Shown here one piece after another: positions 1-8,528 of a stretch of 46,430 nt of DNA. The DNA comes from Siminovitchia terrae (GTDB lineage Bacteria; Bacillota; Bacilli; Bacillales; Bacillaceae_C): the NCBI RefSeq assembly GCF_003605405.2, contig NZ_QYTW02000014.1:1-46430 (forward strand), given 5' to 3'. The stretch's first letter is position 1; each line of letters starts with the position of its first letter. A program made the position numbers and the translations under genes. The notes under the pieces were generated by a model. It had not been told where the DNA came from, searched no databases, and was given only the letters and a program-made list of their open reading frames with translations.

Positions 1-226
1 TTAAAATACCTTGAGTAAAGTGTACTTACACACTTTATTTGACAAACCCATCAAATATGTAAGCCCGCTTTTAGCATCTATTCTTCGGTTCGTCATGACT
101 CCCCATGTCACTTTGTTTATTGTACAGTTTTTCTCCGAATTAACCTTGGTATCTAATGAAAAGTATAACTGGCAACTTAATGACGGGAACACCTCATGTA
201 AAGGGGTATTCCCCTATATTCTATCC
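1..226. other. Intergenic stretch, no supported gene
   Basis: I see no coding region I can support here: the open frames on both strands lack a ribosome binding site and recognisable motifs. A short hairpin with arms AGGGG/CCCCT at 202-215 lies just downstream of the stop of the minus-strand regulator and could be a weak terminator for it. Confidence 0.4.
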
Positions 227-1684
227 TTATTCCTCGTAATGCTGTTTTACAAAGGTTTTACTCTCTTCGACCACAAGCTTGATATTATACTTTCTTACTC
301 TTCTCATGAGTAATGACTGCGTAACGCCCAAAAAGTTAGCGGCTTTTCTTGTCGAGTTTTCTGTTTCAAGGGCATCGATAATCATCTTTTTCTCTATTTC
401 TTCTAGTATCTCCGTCATTGTCGCGTTATTTGATATATAAGGTGATTTTGAAATCATGTGTTGCTCCATCATTTTCTGGGGCAGGTCTTTTTCTTCAATA
501 AACTCATCCTCTGATAAAATCACCAGGCGTTCTATTAAATTTTCCAGCTCACGTACATTTCCCGGCCAGGAATAATGAATGAAATTTTTTAAAACGCCAT
601 TTGAAAAGCGTTTGTTTTTATTGTATTTCTCATTAAACATATTTAAAAAATAAATGGCCAAATCCTCAATATCATCGCGGCTTTCCCGTAAAGACGGGAT
701 ATTCACTGTTAGTATATTCATTCGATAAAACAAATCCGACCGGAACTTGCTTTCTGCAACCATTTGTTCCAAATCCCTGTTAGTCGCTGCAATAATTCGT
801 ACATCCGCGTGTCTCGGCTCTCTTGCGCCAATCGGCATATATGTTTTCGATTGGATAAAATGTAAAATTTTTGTTTGCAAGTGCAACGGCATTTCTCCTA
901 TTTCATCCAAAAACAAAGTTCCAGATTCAGCGGCTTTAATCAATCCCGTTTTTCCTTTTGAAGTTGCCCCGGTGAATGATCCTTTTTCATACCCGAATAA
1001 TTCAGACTCCAACAAGGAGTCGGGTAAGGAAGCACAATTAATCTGTACGAAAGGTCCGTTTCTTCTTTTACTTAACAAATGAATCTTTTCGGCTGTCAGG
1101 CTTTTGCCTGTACCTGTCTCACCCACGATTAAGGCTGTTGTATCTACAGCGGCGATTTTTTCTACAATTTTTTTAGCAATAATTCGGCTATTGCTTTTCC
1201 CGCCCAAATTGACATTTTCCACACCAATTCTATTTTGTTGCATGTTTGTCAACTTTCTTATTTGGGCACTATACTTTTCCAATAACTCTTCAATTTCCTG
1301 AAGTTTTGATGTGTTTTTTACTGCGTCTGTAATATCGCGCAAATGTGCGACGGCAGCAATTACTTTTCCTTCTTTATTTATAACTAAATGCCCTGTTGCA
1401 ATATATTTCCTCCCTTTGCCCACTGTTTGTACAGTGCTAACATTTTTACCTTCTTCAAGCGCCATGCGCAATACGGATGGCTTGAATAGGCCTTCTTTTT
1501 CCAAATCTCTTACATTTTTACCAGTAATTTTATTTTTAGGGATACCGAACATCGCTTCACTCGCGGAATTCAACCAAAGCGTTGTTCCTTCATGATCCGA
1601 AATAAAGATTGCATCATTAATAGATTCCAAGATATCAACAAATAATGCCGGGTTTTGATGGCTTAGTTCAAACAACTTCTCCAA
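227..1684 (-). CDS. PAS-domain sigma-54 (SigL) dependent activator
   Basis: Enhancer-binding protein that would use ATP to open promoters bound by sigma-54 RNA polymerase. An N-terminal PAS sensor (about residues 10-125) is followed by an AAA+ domain with Walker A GETGTGKS, the sigma-54 contact loop GSFTGA and Walker B LFLDEIGE, then a C-terminal helix-turn-helix (STRKAANFLGVTQSLLMRRV). I place the start at a TTG at 1684 because GGAGGAG lies six bases upstream. The ATG at 1699 is in frame but lacks a spaced ribosome binding site; using it adds five residues. The gene is divergent from a -24/-12 promoter at 1891-1906 that precedes the M20 deacylase and MHS symporter genes, so it most likely controls that operon. 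The PAS ligand is unknown. Family call is firm, target is inference. Confidence 0.9.
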   Translation of the reverse strand: MEKLFELSHQNPALFVDILESINDAIFISDHEGTTLWLNSASEAMFGIPKNKITGKNVRDLEKEGLFKPSVLRMALEEGKNVSTVQTVGKGRKYIATGHLVINKEGKVIAAVAHLRDITDAVKNTSKLQEIEELLEKYSAQIRKLTNMQQNRIGVENVNLGGKSNSRIIAKKIVEKIAAVDTTALIVGETGTGKSLTAEKIHLLSKRRNGPFVQINCASLPDSLLESELFGYEKGSFTGATSKGKTGLIKAAESGTLFLDEIGEMPLHLQTKILHFIQSKTYMPIGAREPRHADVRIIAATNRDLEQMVAESKFRSDLFYRMNILTVNIPSLRESRDDIEDLAIYFLNMFNEKYNKNKRFSNGVLKNFIHYSWPGNVRELENLIERLVILSEDEFIEEKDLPQKMMEQHMISKSPYISNNATMTEILEEIEKKMIIDALETENSTRKAANFLGVTQSLLMRRVRKYNIKLVVEESKTFVKQHYEE

Positions 1685-1714
1685 ATCTCTCTCCTCCATT
1701 CCTATAATCGAGTC

Positions 1715-1780
1715 TATTTCGATTCGATATTATTCAAAAGACATATATTCGACAAAAATAGCGAATTGATAACGAATCGG
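1715..1780. promoter_or_regulatory. Candidate upstream activator sites for the first sigma-54 module
   Basis: ATTCG at 1747-1751 and CGAAT at 1762-1766 form an inverted repeat with a 10-base spacer. A further CGAAT sits at 1773-1777, and TTCGATTCGA lies at 1718-1727. They lie about 110-180 bases before the -24/-12 promoter, the usual place for activator binding. The short arms make this tentative. Confidence 0.4.
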
Positions 1781-1890
1781 GTGAGTTGTTTTTTTTGGAA
1801 TTGTACCTTTTTATTGCAAGATTTTCAATTAATATTTGGGAAATAGACGTTAAACACACATATATTAGCTGTTATGTATAAGTTTTAATT

Positions 1891-1906
1891 TGGCACACAT
1901 CTTGCA
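1891..1906 (+). promoter_or_regulatory. Sigma-54 promoter (-24/-12)
   Basis: TGGCAC, five bases, then TTGCA: a near-consensus sigma-54 promoter with GG and GC elements correctly spaced. It points toward the relic and M20 gene, and the start of transcription is expected near 1917. The divergent PAS activator is its natural partner. Confidence 0.85.
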
Positions 1907-1930
1907 ATACTAAATTGTCGGGAGGTGCGT

Positions 1931-2433
1931 ATGGAAAATCGAAAGACTGGCAGATCGCTCCATCAGGCCAGACATAAAAGAAAGAAGATTCATACATAGT
2001 CAATAAAGAGCGGCTAGATATTAGTTCTGATGATGGAATACTTCTAAATGGAGGTCTAGGTAAGGTTGGCACTAGGTGAGGAAGATCGGATGAGGGACGG
2101 TCATCTTGACGTCCGTAGTGGTGATGTAGGAAAAGGTATGGACTACGTCCCGATGCGCCCTCCTATTGTAATCGGTTCCTCTCTTGATACCAACGCAGTG
2201 GTGAGAAATGCGACGGTGTTCTAGGGGATGGGTGTACTGGAAATGAAGATGGAGAGACCATTGAGATTGTAAGCTGCACAAATGAAGCAGAAGCAAGATT
2301 TCTACCTTCCATGCTTGGCTCTGGATTCGTAGCCAATTCTGTCCCAACAAAAGAAATATATAAGGGTTATTTACGTTTTTTAGATGAATTGGGGAAGGTT
2401 AGATATAAGGAATCTGCCGGCAATATGAGATGA
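1931..2433 (+). pseudogene. Decayed first gene of the sigma-54 operon, family not recognised
   Basis: A ribosome binding site (GGGAGG, about 1920) and an ATG at 1931 open a frame that stops after 23 codons. Protein-like sequence then continues in other frames: SSDDGILLNGGLGKVGTR (about 2023-2076), a segment reading GKGMDYVPMRPPIVIGSS and on to RNATVF (to about 2223), then a segment from GCTGNEDGETIEIVSC through NEAEARFLPSMLGSGFV to KVRYKES (about 2228-2433). The pieces look like one protein broken by at least two frameshifts and stop codons. I do not recognise the family. It lies between the sigma-54 promoter and the first intact gene, so it was probably the first gene of the catabolic operon. 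Confidence 0.55.
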
Positions 2434-2507
2434 ACTGTTATCTCGAACGGTATTACGATTTGCCAATCTTAAAGGCAGGTTAAAAAGGTATGGGGAAGTG
2501 AAGCGTT

Positions 2508-3809
2508 ATGAAAACAGAAAACGATTTAACTTTGGAAAGTGTATTCAAACAGATAGATGCATCGTGGGAGGAAGAAGTCGACTTTTTACAAAAGATTTGC
2601 CAATTCCCATCAACTCTTGGGAACGAAGCACCAGTCCAACACTTTATTGCTGACTTTTTGGAAAAAGAAATGGGATTGGCTGTATCAAAAGTAATTCCTG
2701 ATCCCGAGAAGCTATCCTCGCATCCTGGTTATTCAGAAAGCGATTGGTCGTATGACGAAAGGCCAGTTGTCATCGGTGAATATCGTTCTGAGGGCAAGAA
2801 AAAAGGCAAAAGTGTGATCTTTCAGGGACATATAGACGTTGTAAGCCCGGAACCTGTTTCATTTTGGAAGCATGATCCATGGGGGGCTGAAATTGTCGGC
2901 AATAAAATGTATGGCCGTGGAGCAGCCGATATGAAATCGGGTGTAGCTGCTATGATCTTTGCACTGAAAGCGGTGCGCGATGCGGGAATCAAACTGTCTT
3001 CAGATGTCATGATTAAAACAGTAACAGAGGAAGAATGCACGGGGAATGGAGCACTTGCAGCGATAGAAGAAGGGTTTAAAGCAGATGTTGCCTTAATTCC
3101 CGAACCGCTTGGACAAAAAGGGCTCATCGCTCAGGTCGGTGTAATATGGGTCAGAGTTAAAGTCAAAGGTTTGGGCGCGCATACTGAAAGGGCTGACAAA
3201 GCTGTAAACTCAATTATTGAAAGTTATAAAATGATCAATGCCCTTTTGGACTTTGAAAAAGCATTGAACAGCCAAGAAAAACATAAGGACTTCACTGATC
3301 ACCCTCATCCGTATAACATCAATATCGGGAAAATTCATTCAGGGGATTGGCCGTCAACTGTTCCGTCCGAATGTATTGTTGAAGCCAGAGTTGGATTTCC
3401 GCCGGGAGTTAAGCCTCAAGATCTTAAGGATGATCTCAAGGCATACTTATTAGCCGCTGCACAAAAGGATGAATGGCTAAGTGAAAATCCGCCGGAAATT
3501 TCATTTTACGGCTTTCATGCGGAAGGGTTTTCAATTGATCCGAATCAAGAGTTATTTGATGTTTTAAACGATGCACATATGGTCACTGAAGAGAAGCCCC
3601 TGGAATTCTTTTCATTCACAGCAACGACAGATGCAAGGTTTTATAACCTGTACTATGGAATTCCTGCCACTTGTTATGGTCCGACAGGTGGAGCCCTTCA
3701 TGCTCCAAATGAGTGGGTTGACCTTGAGAGTGTCAAAAGGGTGACCAAAACATACGCTGCATTTCTGCTTAAGTGGTGTGGCTATAGCGGCAAAGTGATT
3801 GAGGAGTGA
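2508..3809 (+). CDS. M20 family ArgE/DapE-type deacylase
   Basis: Predicted cytoplasmic di-zinc amidohydrolase that removes an acyl group from an amino acid or similar substrate. At 433 residues it has the family's usual length. Metal-site motifs are visible: GHIDVV (His108, Asp110), YGRGAADMK (Asp141), TEEE (catalytic and ligand Glu, about 173-175), and a late GGALHAPNE ligand region. A lid/dimerisation domain interrupts the catalytic domain around residues 205-315. The ATG follows GGGAAG. It is the first intact gene after the sigma-54 promoter at 1891, with an MHS symporter downstream, which suggests uptake and deacylation of one nutrient. The substrate is unknown; acetylornithine deacetylase or succinyl-diaminopimelate desuccinylase activity cannot be assigned from sequence alone. 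Confidence 0.85.
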   Translation: MKTENDLTLESVFKQIDASWEEEVDFLQKICQFPSTLGNEAPVQHFIADFLEKEMGLAVSKVIPDPEKLSSHPGYSESDWSYDERPVVIGEYRSEGKKKGKSVIFQGHIDVVSPEPVSFWKHDPWGAEIVGNKMYGRGAADMKSGVAAMIFALKAVRDAGIKLSSDVMIKTVTEEECTGNGALAAIEEGFKADVALIPEPLGQKGLIAQVGVIWVRVKVKGLGAHTERADKAVNSIIESYKMINALLDFEKALNSQEKHKDFTDHPHPYNINIGKIHSGDWPSTVPSECIVEARVGFPPGVKPQDLKDDLKAYLLAAAQKDEWLSENPPEISFYGFHAEGFSIDPNQELFDVLNDAHMVTEEKPLEFFSFTATTDARFYNLYYGIPATCYGPTGGALHAPNEWVDLESVKRVTKTYAAFLLKWCGYSGKVIEE

Positions 3810-3891
3810 CACAGCGGAAAGATTGGGTGATCTTTCAAGTAGGTCTATCCCGTAGATGTAGTATGGGATTTGGAGAAAATCTAACTTTTAA

Positions 3892-4081
3892 CTTCATTCA
3901 GCAGAAGTCTCCCACTTCTGTAAGTGGTGAGATGAATGCATATTGTTATTCCATTCATTGGGGGTTCAAACCCCGGCTGAATAAAGTCAAAGCCTCCGAC
4001 GGATGCCACAGATTTTCAGAGGAAATTTATCGAGCGGAGCTCGATAAAATCTGGGCGCAAATACGCCAAGGCGCATTTGAT
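3892..4081 (+). mobile_element. 190-bp IS200/IS605-like non-autonomous element, copy 1
   Basis: One of ten near-identical units. It follows TTTTAA and runs from CTTCATTCAGC to GCATTTGAT. It can fold into a hairpin with arms TCTCCCACTT/AAGTGGTGAGA, a hairpin around GGGGTTCAAACCCC, a palindrome ATCGAGC-GGA-GCTCGAT and a terminal GGCG-CAAATA-CGCC hairpin. This copy has private changes (AGTCAAAGCCTCCGACGG at the mid-junction) and lies between the M20 and MHS genes of one operon. Read-through transcription would therefore include it. Confidence 0.75.
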
Positions 4082-4148
4082 AGTTAAAGCAGGGACCTAT
4101 CAGTAATCGGTATGTAGGAGAATTTAATCAAAGAGATGGTGAGAAAAA

Positions 4149-5465
4149 ATGTCAAATGAAATAAATCACGGCAATTTAACTGAAGAACAGCGCAGCAAGC
4201 AGGCGAGAAAAGCTGGGCTTGCCAGCGTCGTTGGAACGACCATTGAATGGTATGATTTCTTTATTTATGGAACGATGTCCGCTTTGGTCTTTCCAAAACT
4301 GTTTTTTCCGGGGTCAGATCCATACATTGGGTTATTACAATCATTCACAGCACTATTTATAGGATTCCTTGCCCGTCCGCTTGGAGCCGCCTTTTTTGGT
4401 AATTTTGGGGATCGCATTGGACGTAAAGCCACTTTAGTAACGACTCTTCTGTTAATGGGAATCAGCAGTACGCTTATAGGATTATTGCCCACATACGAAA
4501 ATGCGGGTATTATTGTCACGATTCTGTTAGTATTCTTCCGTTTTTGCCAAGGCTTTGGCGCCGGGGGTGAATGGGGAGGATCAGTTGTACTCTCTGTTGA
4601 ATGGAGTGCCAAGAAGAGCAGAGGTTTAATGGGAAGCATGACGCAAATAGCCTCTCCTATTGCCTTACTCTTATCTTCAGGCGTTATTTCTCTCACTATC
4701 TTTTTGACCGGAGATCATTTTTATACTTGGGGATGGAGGATTCCCTTTCTCATTAGTATCGTGCTTGTTATAATTGGCTTTATTATTCGACGTGGAGTTG
4801 CGGATTCTCCTCAATTTACAAAAATGAAGAAAGAAAATCGTCTAGCAAAAAAACCAGTTGTAGAGGTATTTAAAAAATATCCCAAAACAATATTTTTTGT
4901 CGTTTTAGCTAGTTTAGCGCAAGGAGTTCCATTCTATGTTTTTACTACTTTTTCGATAAGCTATGGGACAGAACAACTGCAAATGGATAAACAGTTTCTC
5001 ACGAATACAATTTTGTTAGTAGCGATAGTCGAGATCATTGTGATCCTTTACGCAGCACATTTATCGGACAAGTTTAATAGACAAATCGTATTTTATGTCG
5101 GGAGCCTATTGACAATATTGGTTGCCTTCCCATTCTTCTGGCTTTTTGATACAAAAGTAACAGTATTGGTTGTTCTGGCAATGTGCTTTTCTATTGTCGG
5201 TGCCGGAACAGTGTATGGTCCTTTAGCCACATTAATTGCAGAGTGTTTCCCTGCCGAGCTTCGGTATAGCGGAACCTCGCTGGGGTATCAAATTTCAGCT
5301 GCTGTTCAAGGAGTATCTCCGTTGCTATGTGTGTATTTATTAAATACCTTTAATAGTACCGCGCCTATCAGCATTTATCTTATTGTTGCTTGTCTCATTT
5401 CTATTGTGGCTGTTGTCATGTTAAGAAAATCCACTAAAAATATGGACATGGATATGGCTGGCTAA
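4149..5465 (+). CDS. MFS transporter, metabolite:H+ symporter (MHS) family
   Basis: Twelve-helix membrane carrier of 438 residues. The N-terminus carries the MHS signature GTTIEWYDFFIYGT, followed by the loop 2-3 motif GNFGDRIGRKATL typical of proton-coupled MFS carriers and a long central loop. Relatives carry shikimate, alpha-ketoglutarate, proline/betaine or similar small acids. It probably imports the substrate of the upstream M20 deacylase and is transcribed from the same sigma-54 promoter. A 190-bp repeat now separates the two genes. The start ATG has only a moderate ribosome binding site (GGTGAG). The ligand is not predictable from the sequence. Confidence 0.88.
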   Translation: MSNEINHGNLTEEQRSKQARKAGLASVVGTTIEWYDFFIYGTMSALVFPKLFFPGSDPYIGLLQSFTALFIGFLARPLGAAFFGNFGDRIGRKATLVTTLLLMGISSTLIGLLPTYENAGIIVTILLVFFRFCQGFGAGGEWGGSVVLSVEWSAKKSRGLMGSMTQIASPIALLLSSGVISLTIFLTGDHFYTWGWRIPFLISIVLVIIGFIIRRGVADSPQFTKMKKENRLAKKPVVEVFKKYPKTIFFVVLASLAQGVPFYVFTTFSISYGTEQLQMDKQFLTNTILLVAIVEIIVILYAAHLSDKFNRQIVFYVGSLLTILVAFPFFWLFDTKVTVLVVLAMCFSIVGAGTVYGPLATLIAECFPAELRYSGTSLGYQISAAVQGVSPLLCVYLLNTFNSTAPISIYLIVACLISIVAVVMLRKSTKNMDMDMAG

Positions 5466-5504
5466 TGAAGCGTCCTTTGGTGATTGTTTGATCCAGAAGT
5501 TTAA

Positions 5505-5696
5505 CTTCATTCAGCAGAAGTCTCCCACTTCTGTAAGTGGTTAGATAAATGCATATTGGTATTCCATTCAGTGGGGGTTTTAAACCCCGGCTGAATAAAG
5601 TTAAAGCCTCCGGCGGATGCCACAGATTTTCAGAGGAAATTTATCGAGCTTAAGCTCGATAAAATCTGGGCGCAAATACGCCAAGGCGCATTTGAT
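5505..5696 (+). mobile_element. IS200/IS605-like element, copy 2 (TTAA-loop variant)
   Basis: It follows TTTAA downstream of the MHS symporter. This copy belongs to the variant with loop TTAA in the GAGC/GCTC palindrome instead of GGA, giving 192 bp. It has GGTTAGATAAATGC where most copies read GGTGAGATGAATGC, and a TTTTAA loop in the G/C hairpin. Right flank begins AAGTCAATAACTTT. Confidence 0.75.
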
Positions 5697-5719
5697 AAGT
5701 CAATAACTTTTCCAAAACA

Positions 5720-5754
5720 AGGTCTTTCTGATACGATTTCAGAAAGACCTTTTT
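5720..5754 (+). terminator. Rho-independent terminator
   Basis: Perfect 11-bp stem AGGTCTTTCTG/CAGAAAGACCT with a nine-base loop and a TTTT tail. It ends the M20-MHS operon and lies just after repeat copy 2, so the element would be inside the operon transcript. Confidence 0.85.
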
Positions 5755-5760
5755 CAAAGA

Positions 5761-6076
5761 TACGAACTATTATTTTGTAAAAATATTGATATGTCAACGT
5801 TTACAGGCTATCTCGTTGATGATGGGATAGTCTGTTTTTGGTGAGAAATGGTTAGTGAACTCCTCTGACAGAGAGGGTTTATTATATCCTTTTATCCTTG
5901 TATGAGTGAGGCATGGATATGAAATAATGCAGTTATACGTCAGATTAGTGAATGGTGAATGTAAGAAATCTTAACTTATCTAATGCTCCGTTGCTTTTGT
6001 ATGTTTTCGTGTGTTTTTTTAAAAATTGAGTTACGATGATGTTAGTCAGATTTAAATAGGGAGGAACGGAAAAAGG
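5761..6076. other. Intergenic region before the yisP homologue
   Basis: About 315 bases without a gene. A small hairpin (GGCTATCTCGTTGATGATGGGATAGTC, about 5807-5832) can form. The last 20 bases supply the ribosome binding site GGGAGGAACGG of the next gene. I see no clear -35/-10 pair. Confidence 0.4.
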
Positions 6077-6889
6077 ATGAATGCGTTTCCTAAAGATGCA
6101 ATGCGTATGCTAAAAGAGACGAGTCGTACATTTTACATTCCGATTACTTTTTTACAAAAGGAGTTAAAGTATTCGGTTGCAGCTGCTTATTTAGTATTTC
6201 GAGCAATTGATGAAATTGAGGATCATGAAGAATTGGACAGTGATGTAAAATACACGTTCTTAATGCAAGTAAGCGAATTATTTAAACAACCATTTGATAA
6301 CGAAGAATATTTAAGAATACTAGGACAGACAAAAGTTCGAATGCCCGAAGTTACACTTCGTTTAGAAGAGTGGCTGCAAGCTTGTCCAAATGATGCCCTG
6401 CCGATAATCACGGACGCTGCTTGTGAAATGGCATATGGTATGGCAAAATGGGCAAAAGCAAATTGGAAAATCCGCACACGTGAAGATCTGGATGACTATA
6501 CGTATTATGTTGCAGGACTGGTTGGAGTCATGCTTTCGGACCTTTGGGAGCACTATGGCGAAGAAAAAACAGATCGGGAACTTGCCATCGGTTATGGGCG
6601 GGGACTTCAGTTAGTAAACATTTTGCGTAACGAGAAGGAAGATTTGGTTGAACGTGGTGTAAGCTTTGTACCCGATGGGTGGACTCGTGCCGATCTATTC
6701 GTATATGCAGATGAAAACCTGGCAAAAGCAGATGAATATATGAAGTCTCTCAAAAAGAAAAGCATTCTATTATTCTGCCGTCTGCCGCTTGCTCTAGCTC
6801 ACAAAACGTTAAAAGCGATGAAAGAGGGACGCGAAAAAATGACACGTGCAGAAGTAGAACAAACGGTGGAAGAAGTTCAAATCGATTAG
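6077..6889 (+). CDS. yisP: Squalene/phytoene synthase family protein, YisP-like
   Basis: All-alpha prenyl synthase fold protein of 270 residues. The first aspartate-rich motif is intact (DEIED, residues 45-49). In the second, the usual NILRDxxED reads NILRNEKED, with Asn185 in place of the first Asp and Asp189 kept. The VAGLVGVMLSDLW helix (about 146-157) is typical of the family. In B. subtilis the homologue YisP was shown to act as a farnesyl diphosphate phosphatase that makes farnesol, linked to biofilm formation, rather than as a head-to-head synthase. The weakened second motif here fits that. Good ribosome binding site GGGAGGAACGG. The next gene is fni, another isoprenoid enzyme, with a repeat element between them. 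Function is by homology. Confidence 0.8.
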   Translation: MNAFPKDAMRMLKETSRTFYIPITFLQKELKYSVAAAYLVFRAIDEIEDHEELDSDVKYTFLMQVSELFKQPFDNEEYLRILGQTKVRMPEVTLRLEEWLQACPNDALPIITDAACEMAYGMAKWAKANWKIRTREDLDDYTYYVAGLVGVMLSDLWEHYGEEKTDRELAIGYGRGLQLVNILRNEKEDLVERGVSFVPDGWTRADLFVYADENLAKADEYMKSLKKKSILLFCRLPLALAHKTLKAMKEGREKMTRAEVEQTVEEVQID

Positions 6890-6971
6890 TTCCATGTTTG
6901 CTGGTGTAGAAAGGCCGCTTTTCTATTTACAATTTGCCGGCTTCAACATGGAATGGTGGCGAAATCTTTAA

Positions 6972-7161
6972 CTTCATTCAGCAGAAGTCTCCCACTTCTA
7001 TAAGTGCTGAGATGAATGCATATTGGTATTCCATTCAGCGGGGGTTAAAACCCCGGCTGAATAAAGTTAAAGCCTCCGGCGGATGCCACAGATTTTCAGA
7101 GGAAATTTATCGAGCGGAGCTCGATAAAATCTGGGCGCAAATACGCCAAGGCGCATTTGAT
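6972..7161 (+). mobile_element. IS200/IS605-like element, copy 3
   Basis: It follows TTTAA and ends only 22 bases before the likely fni start at 7184. The element therefore sits directly against the translation initiation region of fni and may have displaced its original promoter. Hairpin differences from the consensus: CTATAAGTGC in the first loop and GGGGGTTAAAACCCC in the second, the latter still pairing. Confidence 0.75.
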
Positions 7162-7183
7162 AGAATCTTGATGGTAAAGGCAG

Positions 7184-8221
7184 GTGTTGGCGTTGGCCAA
7201 CTCAATCGAGCAAAGAAAATCTGAACATATTCAAATTACGTTGAACGAAAAGGTTACCGGGGAGTCGATTTCAACAGGATTGGAGTCGTTTACGTTCATC
7301 CACAATGCGCTCCCCGAAATCGATTTTGACGAAATCTCCATTGAAACTAAATTTCTCAGTTTTGATTGCAAAACGCCGTTTCTCATCAGTTCCATGACGG
7401 GCGGGACGGCCCTCGCCGAGACGATTAATCGGAACCTGGCAACAGCGGCTGAAGAAAGGGGCTGGGCGCTTGCGCTCGGATCCACCCGGGCGCTGCTCGA
7501 CAGCGATGGACATTCCTCCTCTTTCCTGATGAGGAAGTACGCACCGAGTGTCCCGATCATTGCAAACTTAGGCGCTGTTCAATTAAATTACGGATACGGT
7601 GTCGAGGAATGCAGGAAAATTATCGGGATAACCGAGGCGGATATGCTCGTCCTTCATTTGAACAGCATCCAGGAAGTGATTCAGGAAAAGGGAGATACGA
7701 ATTTTAAAGGGTTATTAAAGAAGATTGAACAACTGTGCAGCACGCTGGAGGTTCCGGTCGGGGTCAAGGAAGTTGGATGGGGAATTGATGGTCAGATAGC
7801 CAGAAAGTTAAGTGAGGCCGGCGTTGCGTTTATCGACGTCGCCGGAGCGGGAGGAACTTCCTGGAGTCAGGTGGAAAAGTTCCGCGCTAAAGATCCAATC
7901 CGGCGGGTTGCCGCAGAAAGCTTCAGCGAATGGGGGATTCCGACGGCGGAATCGATCAGATTAGTCCGCGGAGAGATTGGGAACTGTCCGCTGATTGCCA
8001 GCGGCGGGATGCAGACGGGGCTGGACGGGGCCAAGACCATTGCGTTGGGTGCTGACCTGGTTGGATTCGGGCGGTCCATTCTGAAAGAAGCGACCCAGAG
8101 CCCGGAAGATGTCCTTGAAGTAATGAAAATCCGGGAAATGGAACTTCGGATGGCGATGTTCGGAATCGGGGCGCCGACGATTTTGGAATTAAAGGGCACT
8201 CCGCGCCTGACGGAACGATGA
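7184..8221 (+). CDS. fni: Type 2 isopentenyl-diphosphate delta-isomerase
   Basis: FMN- and NADPH-dependent isomerase interconverting isopentenyl and dimethylallyl diphosphate, in the cytoplasm. The N-terminus RKSEHIQI, the FMN-binding segment SSMTGGT (about residue 69), NLGAVQLNYGYG, the Gln of LNSIQE, VKEVGWG, DVAGAGGTSW and SGGMQTGLDGAK are all family motifs. Length 345 is normal. The start is uncertain: GTG at 7184 has AAAGG four bases upstream, and TTG at 7187 or 7193 are in frame. The gene is visibly GC-richer than its neighbours, which suggests a different origin. It lies next to the yisP homologue, and a terminator follows it closely. Repeat copy 3 abuts its start. Confidence 0.9.
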   Translation: MLALANSIEQRKSEHIQITLNEKVTGESISTGLESFTFIHNALPEIDFDEISIETKFLSFDCKTPFLISSMTGGTALAETINRNLATAAEERGWALALGSTRALLDSDGHSSSFLMRKYAPSVPIIANLGAVQLNYGYGVEECRKIIGITEADMLVLHLNSIQEVIQEKGDTNFKGLLKKIEQLCSTLEVPVGVKEVGWGIDGQIARKLSEAGVAFIDVAGAGGTSWSQVEKFRAKDPIRRVAAESFSEWGIPTAESIRLVRGEIGNCPLIASGGMQTGLDGAKTIALGADLVGFGRSILKEATQSPEDVLEVMKIREMELRMAMFGIGAPTILELKGTPRLTER

Positions 8222-8246
8222 TAATGGTAAGAAGATCTCGTAAAGC

Positions 8247-8280
8247 AAAGTCACGCCTTATGTAAAGGGGCGTGACTTTT
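8247..8280 (+). terminator. Rho-independent terminator of fni
   Basis: Stem AAAGTCACGCC/GGCGTGACTTT with loop TTATGTAAAGGG and a T-tail, 26 bases after the fni stop. Confidence 0.85.
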
Positions 8281-8328
8281 GGGTTGTTTAGGAACTATAA
8301 AATTCCATGCCTGTGGGTAACTTGTTAA

Positions 8329-8516
8329 CTTCATTCAGCAGAAGTCTCCCACTTCTGTAAGTGGTGAGATGAATGCCTATTGGTATTCCATTCAGTGGGG
8401 GTTCAAACCCCCGCTGAATGAAGTAAAGCCTCCGGGATGCCACAGATTTTCAGAAGAAATTTATCGAGCTTAAGCTCGATAAAATCTGGGCGCAAATACG
8501 CCAAGGCGCATTTGAT
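8329..8516 (+). mobile_element. IS200/IS605-like element, copy 4 (TTAA-loop variant)
   Basis: Follows GTTAA. At 188 bp it is slightly shortened at the mid-junction (GAAGTAAAGCCTCCGGGATG) and carries the GAGC-TTAA-GCTC palindrome. It lies between the fni terminator and another degenerate repeat starting at about 8529. Confidence 0.72.
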
Positions 8517-8528
8517 TCAGATTATTCT

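Noticed and set aside
2072-2350. Minus-strand 92-codon frame over the decayed gene
   Set aside because: No ribosome binding site, and the plus strand carries more protein-like fragments.
4000-4081. A roughly 50-codon frame (MNAYWYSIQWGF... to ...QIRQGAFD) open through several copies of the element
   Set aside because: It is closed by stops in the TTAA-loop copies and in copy 8, has no ribosome binding site, and changes between copies preserve RNA pairing and not the peptide.
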